Shown here piece by piece: positions 37,400 to 48,320 of a stretch of 64,000 bases of DNA; position 1 is the first letter of the stretch, and each line of letters begins with the position of its first letter. The translations under genes were made by a program, and so were the position numbers. The notes under the pieces were generated by a model. That model saw only the letters and a program-made list of their open reading frames with translations, ran no database searches and was not told the origin of the DNA. This DNA comes from Mactromeris polynyma (Eukaryota; Mollusca; Bivalvia; Venerida; Mactridae), in assembly GCA_032209605.1 (NCBI GenBank), contig JASFXZ010000044.1, forward strand, positions 2,542,001 to 2,606,000, in the 5' to 3' direction.

Positions 37400-38117
37400 G
37401 ATAGCTAGATAATTATCGCAATAATTAAGTGGTTAACACGAAACAAATCGCGAACGCTATCATGGTAATTGATGGCAGTAATATGCCACCATAAGATATC
37501 AAACTCAGAGAATTTCAATATAAATATTTGATGAAAATAATTCCAAATAATAATTGAAACACAGAAACATTTTTTGTGGGGAAGTCAAATAGTTCAACAA
37601 TTCTGGCTTAATAATTAATATACAAGAATTTCTAAAAACTATCCAAATACATATACTTAGCTATAGAATAACCCATAAATCAGTTATTGCAAATATAACA
37701 AAAAAACGCCAAAAATGGAATTCTTTAAACCTCATCTATCTCGACGTGTTGGTATTGAAAGAATGATAGCAACTGACTGTGTAAACTTAAATGAATAAAT
37801 AAAAAGATCATACTTTACCTAGTATTATTGTGAGGATAGTCAGCAATTCAATGCATGCAATAGTAATTGGTACAATCCTCGCATATAGCGTTCCTTAGTC
37901 AGACTTTGTTGTTTTTGGTCGATCTGAAATAGAACATTGATCACCTGATTGGTTGTTTCCGAGCACAATCTAAAATCTAAAAATAAACCAATGGTAGGAA
38001 CGTCAAAGCAGACTTGTCTGTAATCCCAGGTTTGTAACCTCAGATCCTGTCGATTGGTAAATATTCTTCGGGTGATTAATTTGGCGTTCCCTGTACATAG
38101 CAACTTCTTCTGTCTCT
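37400..38117. other. No gene recognised
   Basis: AT-rich interval. It starts with CTGGTTAACTAGATAGC, which resembles sequence at 34725-34760 on the other side of the 145-bp array and may be the flank of the same repeat. A minus ORF of 87 codons at 37840-38103 has no recognised domain. Confidence 0.4.
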
Positions 38118-38791
38118 TTTATAGCTCAAAACATACCAAAAGTTGATATACCACCAAAACCTGAATGCGAAATGTAAAAGATCCCGGGTGTATCGTAATA
38201 AGATGGTGGGAAACATATAAACAAGGCTACAATAAAAAAGAAAACATGAAAACAATGAGTCACATGGCTAGCTATAATAATGAATGTCCCCATTTATTAC
38301 TTGATGAATAGCGTTAACGGTTGATATTTAACTAACGGCTTCTGTCATCAAGCATGATGTACAGACAAAACACAAGCAGTAACATAAAAGATAAGTGAGG
38401 AGACTACCACCAAATTACAACACGGATTGGATGAATTGGTGAGTAAATGCTGTGGAGTTAATGATGCCTTTAAAGTATACACCAATTCACTATTATGTGG
38501 AGGGAACAACAATACTTAATCAAGCATCAATTTCAATGTACCTGTTTCTTTAAAATCCAAATACAAAGTTAGAAATGTATTAACTAAACTTCTTAAACTG
38601 ACATTTCTACAGTTTGATTATTCTTGTATTTTAGCACTCAAACGTTATATATCGTGCGGGATGCTTTAATACGTCACGGTCCCTGATTTTAGGAGCATGC
38701 AAACATCTTAGCGTTTATCATCAAAATAGCGCGATTGGATTACAATCGTTTTTCGTACGTTATACAAATACTAGTCTACATGAGTACATAC

Positions 38792-39096
38792 CGAATAACT
38801 GCAAAATATATCGTATATGTGTATGAGGTCCATTGACATGTGAACTCAATACCGTCTTCATCTCTAGTGACGTTCTTTATCATCAACATTGGATATGTCT
38901 TCCCCAGTTTGAATTCATAATTTATATGCTCATATCGCATCTCAGCATCCATTGAGTATTGTTGCACAAATAGCAAGGTATGTGTTGTTTCTACGGAATG
39001 AAACCGATAGCCATGTTGACCTGACATAACACGTCAAGATGACAGTGTCTCCAACATTGTATGTATCTCTTGTCGTATTAAACTGAACAAGTCAAC
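38792..39096 (-). pseudogene. Immunoglobulin-like domain exon, frame-broken, copy 2
   Basis: Relative of 4308-4624 in the same orientation, with NVGDTVILTCY early and NVTRDEDGIEFTCQW late. The acceptor is before 39096 and the donor GTATGT is at 38791-38786. As in copy 1 the two halves lie in different frames and the length (305) is 2 modulo 3. So the lesion may predate the duplication, or the exon structure is not what I assume. The surrounding 38118-39380 matches 3640-4960. Confidence 0.6.
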
Positions 39097-39439
39097 CTTA
39101 AACAGAAAATAACCTTTCAAAAATCAGGGAGCATAGTAGCTGTTCTTAACTGTGTGCAGTCGAAATAATTAGATAATATTGCGCGACTGGTCATATTACT
39201 TAATTTTACAAAAGTGTCTGAGAACGATGCGTGCGTGCGTCCGTGTGTGTGTCCGTTTCTCCGCCCTTGATGTTAGGGTCACACTCCTCGTGGAATTATG
39301 GGCTCATGTTTAGTTTGTCCTGTTACGGATGTTTTCCTTTAATTAAGATGATTAATCAATGATTAGGTTCCAAACAATTATCAACAACATTCATGAGCTA
39401 AATCATATTCACAAACTCTTAAATCTATTCACAAACGAT

Positions 39440-40228
39440 GCATAAACCTAAAAGAAGCAAGGCCTTATCTATTCAACTCTGCGTCACACCATTACACAAA
39501 CCAATCAACTTCAAACCCACTTTGTTCTCTACAATTGTGTACATCTCTGTATTTGTGATACGTATGACGTCATTTGGTACTACCAAGCAAACCTTTCTCT
39601 CTATAATGCTATTTTATAACACATTTTAATATTGATTGGGTACAGTCGTATTTTTGTTTAAGTTTTCATTTCTACTAGTCCTGATTTTAAATTCCATTTC
39701 CCTATCACTAGTAATTAAGATTTGTTTAATTGTTAACTACTTTTACATTAAGTTATTGATATGATATTTTAAGTTTTTTCATATTCTGATATTAATAATT
39801 TAGTTACTGGAAGCGATGTCAGTATTATGCTGCTTGCTCCTTCGTGCTGGATTAATTACAGGGTGTCTGTTGTTATATACGTAATGGTTAATTGCTCTTA
39901 TGTACGGAATGGTTAATTGCTTTTATGTACGGAATGGTTAATTGCTTTTAATTATAAGTTACTGCCTACTTATTCAATTCATGTATACATGTTGGAAATC
40001 AATGAGCATATAGCGACTAAGTGTGAGGTTATCTAGCTGTTAAATCGATTTAAGCCTCCAGTATTTTTACTGACAGTTCCAATAGGCTGTAACTTCCACG
40101 ACTGGCATCGCTATCGATTAGACTTTAAAGGCTACTGCTAAAGAACAACACGAGGAGTATAACAGACGACGCATTTTTAAGAAGATTCAACAATACTGTG
40201 CTGTAGTGCTTTATCAATTAAGAATGTG
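39440..40228 (+). repeat. Paralogue of 6290-7031 (family F right-arm segment and MITE flank)
   Basis: Colinear with 6290-7031, from GCCTTATCTATTCA through CTGACAGTTCCAATAGGC to the MITE edge. Bases 39890-39950 hold a local triplication of a unit like TATGTACGGAATGGTTAATTG. No coding sequence was recognised. Confidence 0.6.
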
Positions 40229-40442
40229 TGTCCTAAAATACCATGATTATTCTGCAAAGGCGTCGTAAGAAAAAATTAAACGTTCATGCAAAAGCACAAT
40301 GGCAATATATTTTGATAAATATGGACGAAAATACAAAACAATATATATAATTCATTCTTTGTCTTATAATTGTACCATTCATGAAAGTTTATATTTTTAC
40401 GACGCCTTTGCAGTAGGCTTATAATCATGGTATTTTAGGACA
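40229..40442. mobile_element. Intact 214-bp TIR element (MITE)
   Basis: A perfect 22-bp outer inverted repeat (TGTCCTAAAATACCATGATT and two more bases) and a 17-bp inner pair (CTGCAAAGGCGTCGTAA at 40252-40268 and its complement at 40397-40413) bound an AT-rich core. The related copy at 7032-7744 carries an extra insertion. Confidence 0.75.
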
Positions 40443-40464
40443 GAAAGGATAAAACATACCTCTC

Positions 40465-40561
40465 TTCCCTTGAGGCAACTATCCTCCGATAACATTTTCT
40501 TGTCATAAACAACAAACATTGTTTTTTGGTTAAAGCCTCCATGAGACCGGACCGACCACCT
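40465..40561 (-). repeat. Ngaro-like B2 repeat
   Basis: Matches B1 (41520-41622) from TTCCCTTGAGGCAACTATCC to GACCGGACCGACCACC, apart from a 6-bp indel and single substitutions. It forms the 3' end of the element next to host-repeat sequence. Confidence 0.75.
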
Positions 40562-41205
40562 ATTTTATTCATATAGTATACAATCGTTTATCATTCAATG
40601 TATGTCAAAATATTTCCTATTCTGCAAGTTTCATGTTACACTAAAACATCATTGACATACCACTAAACATAATGTAATACATCAACTTACAACCACAAAA
40701 TATGTTAGGTTAAATACATGCATTTCAACTATGTATACTTCATACTGGTGGTAAACGTAATAACATTTACACAAATGGCAATAATTTTTTATGACATACA
40801 TAAAGTTTTTTGGAGCACAAATGCAATCGACTCCCTCAGGAAAATAACAGAGAAGTTGGCTCTGAAAAAACCTGCGCCACTTTGTCAAGTGTCATACTGC
40901 GGAATGTGTGGCCTCATCCTGTGTCTCCAAAGTAAACAAATAAACATGTTGCATAACAACACCGAAACATGATACTTGTAATGAATGAATCATTTTACAA
41001 CAATCAATCATTTTATCAACGACTGAATAATAATGAAGTACAAATGTACATAACAAATACATCATATTTTAACAAATTTAGATGTATGATCACATACAAT
41101 GGGTAATATATCAACTGACATAGTTCATATTATATACATATACTCTTTCTTGGAGTAATAATCTTAACACCACATCTACAATCAACAATTAATTAATACA
41201 ATTTT

Positions 41206-41361
41206 CAGGGCCGTAAATTGCATCCCCTGGAAGGGGAGGCACCCCGCGGAGCGGAGCGAGGCGAAAAAAAATTTGGACCCTTTTTAGACAAAAAATGATT
41301 TTTTTTTCAGCCCGCAATAGGAGGCAACTGCCTACATGCCTCCATGTAATTTACGGCCCTG
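41206..41361. mobile_element. 156-bp MITE next to A2
   Basis: Terminal inverted repeats CAGGGCCGTAAATTGCAT (41206-41223) and the complement of ATGTAATTTACGGCCCTG (41344-41361) match at 17 of 18 positions. ATTTT flanks both ends. The interior has GC-rich (GGAGCGGAGCGAGGCG) and A/T-run parts. CAGGG termini suggest a hAT-type origin, but an 8-bp duplication is not clear. Confidence 0.75.
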
Positions 41362-41512
41362 ATTTTTGTGTGTGGACGGCCGACTGTCTCAAGGCTGAAT
41401 GAAAAAACCGGTTACTCAACCACGCGCGAAACCTCGTGCGTAAACGCCACCTATCGGAGCTTATACCAAGGGAAATTAATTTTCGTCTAATTCGTTAACT
41501 CAAACAACAGAA
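41362..41512 (-). repeat. Ngaro-like A2 repeat
   Basis: 151 bp, the same length as A1 at 51655-51805 and nearly identical to it (differences seen at GGCCGACTG/GGCCAACTG and CACGCGCG/CACGCACG). It lies directly beside B1. Confidence 0.8.
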
Positions 41513-41519
41513 ATTATAT

Positions 41520-41622
41520 TTCCCTTGAGGCAACTATCCTCCGATAGCATTTTATTGTCATAAACAACAAACACAAACATTGTTTTTTGGTTAAAGCCTC
41601 CATGAGACCGGACCGACCACCT
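41520..41622 (-). repeat. Ngaro-like B1 repeat
   Basis: Lies between the recombinase stop codon and A2, as expected for B1 in a split-direct-repeat element. Its partner is 40465-40561. Confidence 0.75.
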
Positions 41623-41673
41623 GAATATAAAAGAACGGGCAAATTAAACATGATGGAATATCATTCTGAATAT

Positions 41674-42435
41674 TCATAATCCTAATGACATGGACACTTT
41701 TAGACGTTCATCTAACGAATCCTTGACGTAGCCATCTTTAGCTGACTCACTACGCCATCTTCCATGACGCTTAAACAATCTGTCTGGAATACCATTGTTT
41801 GCAGCAGCTGTAGCACCGCCTGCTCTCAGAGAATGTAAACAAAAAAATTTAACTTCGTTTACATGTGGCTTTAAGGCCTCAAGAAACAAAGATCTAAGAT
41901 TTGAGTACGATAAATGTTTTCCATCGTGTCTAATTTTATAACCGTTATAGGTAGCAGACAAATGACAAAATATATAATTCTCAGAATCAGCGGATATGCC
42001 CGCCCACAATATATACCTTTCAATATTAACCACGGGGCAAAGCTCCGTTCCTGTTCTGGCAATAAGAATCCACGCACCATCTCTATATTTGTCAGTTTTG
42101 CTAGATTCAATGAATACACTCATATATACAGGATTAATAAGAATGTCATTTCTCCGTAGTTTTAAGAGTTCTTCACTTCTAAGAAAACCAGCATATGCTA
42201 TTAAAAATGCGCAAATTGTCCTTTGAGCTTTTATATTTCCTACTTCATATAACTTGTCGCAAACTTTAGCCAATGAATTCACAGTAATAGGCGTTTTCTT
42301 AATGACTGGTCTTGAAAGTTTCCGTTTTGCTGCTTCCAAAATGTTCTTAACTAAATTCGAACTCGTTGGAGACTTAAAATCAAATAAGTCATGAAACCAT
42401 TTAATGCTATATGATAAAATTGCCGTTCGATCCAC
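41674..42435 (-). CDS. Tyrosine recombinase of the Ngaro-like element
   Basis: 253 residues, uninterrupted. This is the DNA-joining enzyme that DIRS-order elements use in place of a DDE integrase to recombine circular cDNA into the genome. The catalytic signature is present: first arginine in FLRSEELLKLR (about residue 89), H-x-x-R in LHSLRAGG (about 201-205), the H/W position in HGRWRS (about 225), and the tyrosine nucleophile in GYVKDS (about 236). It overlaps the end of the RNase H frame by 29 bases in a different frame, so it may start at its own ATG or be reached by frameshifting. B1 follows 51 bases downstream. It is the best preserved ORF of the element. Confidence 0.85.
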   Translation of the reverse strand: MDRTAILSYSIKWFHDLFDFKSPTSSNLVKNILEAAKRKLSRPVIKKTPITVNSLAKVCDKLYEVGNIKAQRTICAFLIAYAGFLRSEELLKLRRNDILINPVYMSVFIESSKTDKYRDGAWILIARTGTELCPVVNIERYILWAGISADSENYIFCHLSATYNGYKIRHDGKHLSYSNLRSLFLEALKPHVNEVKFFCLHSLRAGGATAAANNGIPDRLFKRHGRWRSESAKDGYVKDSLDERLKVSMSLGL

Positions 42436-44287
42436 ACAGTAATGGCCAATAATTTTCTGAATGCCAGGCAGGCACTACTAAAACACCTTTTGCCTTACAA
42501 CTCTCCATATTTCTCAGAACTCTAGCTACCCGAATTACAGGAGGAACGTACAAACCAAAATGTTCAGCCCAATGATATGTGAACGCATCCACCCCGGAAG
42601 ATTTACTGCACCAAAAGCGCGAGTAAAATATGGTCAATTTGGCATTATGCTCTGATGCAAAATAATAAATCTCTAATTTACCCCATCTTGACTCTATCAT
42701 ATTCAAAATGGTGAAACTAATTCCCCAGTCATCTTTCTCAACATTTTTTGACAAATAATCTACTATTGTATTTTCTCTGCGTGGAATCCATTCAACTTCT
42801 AAATGAATACAATTTTTTGCAGTCATATTGAAGATTCTAATAGCTAAATCCTGTAATTCTGTTTTCATGGACCCCTTCTGCACTATACTACATACGTTTG
42901 TATTATCTGTAAACCATTTTACCCTTTGGCAACACAAAATGTGTAAGAGCGAATTAAGCACTCTATAAACTGCACATAACTCTCTCCATGTGGATGATTT
43001 GCCGGCTTCGTCTGCAGACCATGAGCCATGACACACCCCATTAACCGTGCCTACCTCATACCCAGTATACCCTGTACCGGAAGCGTCACTATATACTATT
43101 TTCGAGCATGCATTAGACGAATTTAAACGACGCACATTGGTAGTATTAAGTGCATTTTCCCAAAATGACATTTGTGATAAACTCTCGTACGACAATTTAA
43201 TGAATGATTGCCACGTCGGAGCTTTCAATATGTCAATGCTTAGATACCTGGTCATGATCTGTGACACTGCTCCAATGACATTGCTCATAGAAATAATTTG
43301 TCCAACTAGACTGGCAACATTCCTAACGTAAACCCTTGATCTACTCTTAATGTCCCTCAAAGTTGTAATGTCTTTATCTATTCGCCTTTGAGGAATGCTT
43401 ATTTCATACTGTTCCGCATTTAAAATAGCCCCTAGCCATTCAAGCACCTGAACCGGCTCACATATTGACTTATCGACTTAAGGTATGAGCCCCGAAGCCA
43501 ACAAATCACGTTTTATTTGATTTCCTAACATCTTTGTGCTATCATAAGAACCTGCCGTACCGAAACCATCATCGAGAAACGTTATGACCCTTTTTCCCTC
43601 GCCTCTTCATTTAGCTATCAATGGGCGAGTGAGCTTTGTATACAGATAGGGGGCTACCCCCAAACCAAAAGGTAATACTAGAAATTTGAAATCCTCCTGC
43701 AGTTGTAAAAGAAAAGCCAAGATACTCAGTGTGTTTATAATATAATTTATATCAATGAAGTGATATGCCGAGTGTATATCAAACTTAATCATCCAGCTTC
43801 CCTTCTCTAAATACAATAGAGCAAGTCGGAGATCTTCGTATTTTACCGATTGCTTCCAAATATGTTTGTTAACCATGCGCAAATCTAAAATCAAACGTTT
43901 TTTCCCATTTGTATGATTTGACACCGAAAGCGGATAACATTTTTCAATCAATCCCCTCTCTAACAAATCATTGACAGCTTCAATGACAAAGTCCCTTTCC
44001 CTAATCGCTGAAATGTTATTCTTTGAAAAGGACTTTGGAGGTTGCGAATAGAATGGTATTCTATATCCATACATTATGGTATCCAAAATAAGTTTGCTTG
44101 CGCCAATAGATACCCAAAATTGAAAGTGATTTTTAAGTCTGTTCTTGACAATAATGTGTTTTTGCCCTTGCTCATATACAAAGTAATCATCGGTGAAATG
44201 ATCATGATCATACATAAATGAATTACAAATACTCATCTTCAACATTAACACCATGGTTCCCCATTGACACATTTTCCACCGTCTCAT
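42407..44287 (-). pseudogene. Reverse transcriptase-RNase H of the Ngaro-like element, two in-frame stops
   Basis: One continuous frame from 44287 to 42407 with TGA at 43609-43607 and TAA at 43480-43478. RT motifs in order are KKRLILDLRMVNKHI, then KFDIHSAYHFIDI (first catalytic aspartate), VLPFGLGVAPYLYTKL, and, just past the first stop, FLDDG (the Y/F-x-DD box). RNase H follows with YSDASGTGYTGYE, STWRELCAVYRVL, FTDNTNV and a late RRENTIVDYLSK. The start ATG overlaps the gag stop (ATGA at 44287-44284), suggesting termination-reinitiation or a simple ORF junction. The stops make it non-functional unless they are assembly errors; neither lies in a homopolymer. Confidence 0.85.
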
Positions 44288-44853
44288 TTCTTGAGCGATT
44301 GTTCAGGTTGCTGGCCTGGCTTGGTGTATGGACAATTCCGCATGATATGATTGAGCTCCCCGCACGCGAAGCATGGCCCGACTGCTGAGAAGAACAGTCG
44401 AATACCGGAAGTTGGGTTTCCGTAGCCTCGAAAAAGATTATTCTTTCCTCCGTATGGCTGTGCCGACTGAAGAAATGTTGGATATCCAGTTGTACAAGTC
44501 CCCAGTGTACCATACATGCGCATACTATCCGAATAACCGTACGCAGCAGACGGTTTCCGTTTTTGCGTTTTCGGCTTCTGTGTGGTTTTCTTCCGTTTAA
44601 TGGCTATCTGCTCCGCACTGTTAATCTTCGACTCGTCGTCAGAGTCACTGGCCAGAGGGTTTGACTGATACTGTTGAACTGTCTCCCACCCACCATCACT
44701 TGAATCCGCCATGCGTATGTGTTTATTTCTGACGTGTACTCTCCCCCGTAATTCATGAAGTAATTCACTGACCACCTTCAAGTTTCCATTGTCTATAGCA
44801 CTATATCCTTGTTTAATAAGTTCTTCCAGTTCAGAATGAGGAACATTAGTGGA
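44284..44853 (-). pseudogene. Gag, C-terminal part, of the Ngaro-like element
   Basis: Continues the gag begun at 51642. It contains a charged region (SDSDDESKINSAEQIAIKRK) and a CCHC zinc knuckle CFACGELNHIMRNC (C-x2-C-x4-H-x4-C), which in Gag proteins binds element RNA. The open frame extends upstream of its first ATG (44781) to the edge of the inserted transposon at 44854, consistent with an internal fragment. It ends in the TGA that overlaps the RT start. Confidence 0.8.
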
Positions 44854-45002
44854 TTACTTCCCTTGATTACTACAGGTGGCACCACGTCTACATTGGTCCC
44901 AATAATACACTTCCGCTTTACTTTACTTCCTGGTCGTATTTATCGTCAATTTTTGTCACAGTTTTAAATAATATCGCGAGTTAGATACAGAATTTTGCCA
45001 CT

Positions 45003-47226
45003 ATGGAAACAAAATTCTCTTCACTTAGTCTCTCTGAATTGAAACAGGAGCTGAAAAAAAGGAATGCTAAGCAATCCGGACGAAAAAAGGAGTTGATCGA
45101 ACGGTAAGATATTTCTTTGTTTTGACTTTAGATAAATCATTGAACGTTTAAATAGATGAAATTAACACAATTTCCGTCAATCAAATATTGTTAACAAGTG
45201 CAAGTAGCTTGTAATAGTCGTTTTGTATCATGCGTGTGTCATATTTCATGATTTTGGTCACGTTATTACCTGTAGTAACGTTGTAACACTAAGTAAGTGG
45301 ATGGGGTACGATGGAACTTGCAAAACGTAGGCATGGTTGATTTGTCACCTAAGGTGTAATACATCCTGAATCTGTGATTCGAAACAATAGAAGACGTTAT
45401 AAAGTTGAAGAAATATAACTGCCTCTTTCATTTTTGTGAATAAAATGCTATTGTCTGAATTAATTCAGCAAGACACCGACCCCCGCCCAGTTCGACCTCA
45501 CGCCACTTCGGACACTTCGTTATTGTTATAAATCTTTAGATGTAAATAGGCAAAATACATTTTGATCCCTATTTTGTTGAAAAATGTGTGATTATAATTT
45601 ATAAAGTTCTTTATTTAAATGGGTTTTATGTAAACATTTTCGTAGTGGCCGTGTCCCCAAGATTTGCTCAACACAGTCTATATGAAATGCATGAGTACGT
45701 ATTTGTACACAAATATTCTTGACTCTCGATACTAAATAATTGTGTTATTTATTTGATGGTTTAAGAGATAATGGATTTCCCAAAGCCAGTGTATGCGAGC
45801 GTTATATGCTATCTGAAAATGTGAGTTACTTGTATAAACAGAAAACAATTTTTGAGGTACAAACTTTCCATTACTTATCATGGCATGTTGATTTGTTTCA
45901 GACTTGAAGCGTATGAGAGGAATTGTAACTTCGGGAATTCGGAAAGACCTCTTCAGCCAGAATATAACATGAAAGTGCCTGATCCTATGTTATATTTAGA
46001 CTTAAACAGTGACAAGAAATTACCATGCATTACAATGGAAGGTATTGAATCATATTTGAACGCATTTGACAAATCAATGGACCCTACACCAGTCGGTCTG
46101 TACAAAGAGAAACATTTGTGTTATTTGCGTGTGCGCTTCTGTGATGAAAGTGAGAGCTATTTCATTAAGAGTACTTGTCGTGCTGAATGTAAACATGTGT
46201 GTACTGTTTTATATGCAGGTTGTATGTTCAGTAAATCGGGATCTGTGGTTGTGGAAAATACATGTACTGATAAACTATAATCGTTTCACCGAGTGAAGAA
46301 ACACACAGGTTCACCAGTGAAAACCTGTGACCTTCAGCTAGATGGTGCTGACGAAAGTACCAATATCAACTTTGACCCACGACCTGCAAAATTCCGGAAA
46401 TGTGAAGGATATAGTGACTATTTCCGCAACACTTGTTTGAACTTTAAAGGGGTTTCCAACATACCAGTGTTTCAGTTGTTTGAACCTGTTAACTTGAGAG
46501 GTTATGCCCATGATCATGACTATCTGTCAAAGACACAAGAGGAGTGCTTTCTTGAAAGTGTAGGCTTAGTAAATTTGAGCAAAGAAAAATTCATTAACAT
46601 TGAAAAACGCACAAGAGGTCAAAACCGTAACGTTGTGTGGCAAGAGGAACGAGGAAAGAGCCTACAGTCCTCTAACTTTGGCCGCATCTGTAAAGTTACA
46701 GAAAGGACAGACTTAAGTAAGCTTGCACGGGAACTTGTAACTCCAAAATCATTCAGGTCAAAGGCAACTGACCATGGAATTAAGTATGAAAAGGAAGCCA
46801 TCAGGAGATATGAACAGGTTCATAAATGTACGGCAAAGACTGTGGCATATTTGTTTCCAATTCAATACCCTTTCTGCGCCCGATGGCATTATTTGTAAAG
46901 ACATTATACTGGAGGTAAAGTGTCCATTCACTGCTCGTGATAAATTGATCACACCTCAGACTGTGCCATATATGAAGTCGACCGAGAATGGCATTCAACT
47001 TGATACTAAACACAATTATTATTACCAGATACAGGGACAGCTCTTTTGCACGGGAGCCAAGTATTGTGATTTTCTGGTGTATACTCTTGTTGATGAAAAA
47101 TGTTTGCGTATTGAAAGAGATGATGACTTTATTTCCACTATGATTGAGAAATTGCAAAAGTTCTATGATGAATTTTTTGAACCAGCTCTTTTGCAAAAAC
47201 ATTTTTATAAAGAATGCTTGTGGTAG
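45003..47226 (+). pseudogene. SAP-SWIM(degenerate)-YqaJ nuclease gene of the transposon
   Basis: Exon 1 (45003-45103) encodes a SAP-type DNA-binding motif (LSLSELKQELKKRN, then KKELIER) that is completed after a 798-bp GT-AG intron (45104-45901). The second exon carries a cysteine-rich part (STCRAECKHVC, VENTC) resembling half of a SWIM finger; the C-x-H half is missing where an in-frame TAA falls at 46278-46280. A YqaJ-like nuclease domain follows: RGQNRNVVWQEERGKSLQSS, then ATDHGIKYEKEAIRRYE. After a frameshift near 46865-46885 come the SAPDG, LEVKCP (catalytic E-x-K) and YYYQIQGQL blocks. The protein would end at 47226; AATAAA is at 47859-47864. One stop plus one frameshift indicate a pseudogene or sequence error. 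YqaJ proteins are lambda-exonuclease-like; the role in transposition is unknown to me. Confidence 0.75.
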
Positions 47227-48320
47227 TCTGAATAAATGTAACCTTGTTACATGTACATAAAACTGAAATGATGCTATTCTAAATGTTAATCGCAGACCTT
47301 GACTCAATCTGAACAGTGTACTTGCATAAAGTGTTGGTCACACATTTGCTTCAAGATGGAAGAAATGAAATATGCGATGTGTAGCATATTGTAGTATTTC
47401 TAAGGTCAAGATTAAAATTGTTTAAACTGTTCTTCCTAATATATATGTACCAATTTGTTTTCTGCCTTTTGCTTTTATCTGTGGTTATAAATGTTGTCAT
47501 TATGTTTTGACATGTAATTCTGTATGTAAACTAGATTCTGGCATCATGTAGAAATTCACTGTAACAGTTATGGTTAGCAAAATATGTGTATCCTAGATAC
47601 ATGATTGATATGTCTTATTCTGGTTCATTTCACAGAAATCATTTTGTATTTGCCTAAAAGTAGTTCTTTCATATGTACTAATACAATGTTGTTAGTTTGG
47701 TAATCATAATGTTAACTCAATTATTGGTATAGAACAGTTTAGTTTATTTCTCTTTGTAAGATTTAACCATGAGATATACATACAACACTTTTTTCATACC
47801 TTATCAATATGTAATACATTATGTAATATAATTTTTTACATGTATATAGTATGAGTGGAATAAAACAGTGAAGAAATATTATACTTCTTTCATAATAATT
47901 CTTAGACAAACGCTTCCCTTTGAACTGTTAAGGGTGGCATTTTTGCATAGTTTTATGGGCTCTGACTTAATAAGTAGAGACTTCTTGGAAGACCTATGCT
48001 GGTACTGTGAAATCATTTAGTTTAATGGGCTTGATTTTTTGTATTTTATCTGTATAAACATTTTTGAGAGGTAGTATTTTTCACTGATTTTAACATAGAA
48101 TGGCTTGTGTGTCAAACATATAAATTATGGTAATTACAAATCGCAAGCATTTAATTTTGCTAATTTGTTGAATTACAACAAATAATGCCGTAAGAACATG
48201 TATACATGATTTCACAGTATCAAATGAATCTTCTTGCCCCATACAGAATAAAACTAGACAATAGAACTCTGCTAGTTTACAGTTCTTTACTGTTTCAATA
48301 AATGTGACTTAAATCATCAT
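47227..48320. other. Convergent intergenic region of the transposon
   Basis: AT-rich DNA between the 3' ends of the YqaJ and transposase genes. The only signal I would name is AATAAA at 47859-47864, a possible polyadenylation signal for the plus-strand gene 633 bases after its stop. Confidence 0.5.

Noticed and set aside
35593..37404. ORFs of 62-93 codons in the 145-bp array
   Set aside because: The unit length is not a multiple of three, so no frame persists. They are by-products of the tandem repeat.
41914..42226. Plus-strand ORFs opposite the tyrosine recombinase
   Set aside because: They are antisense shadows of a clearly recognisable recombinase frame.
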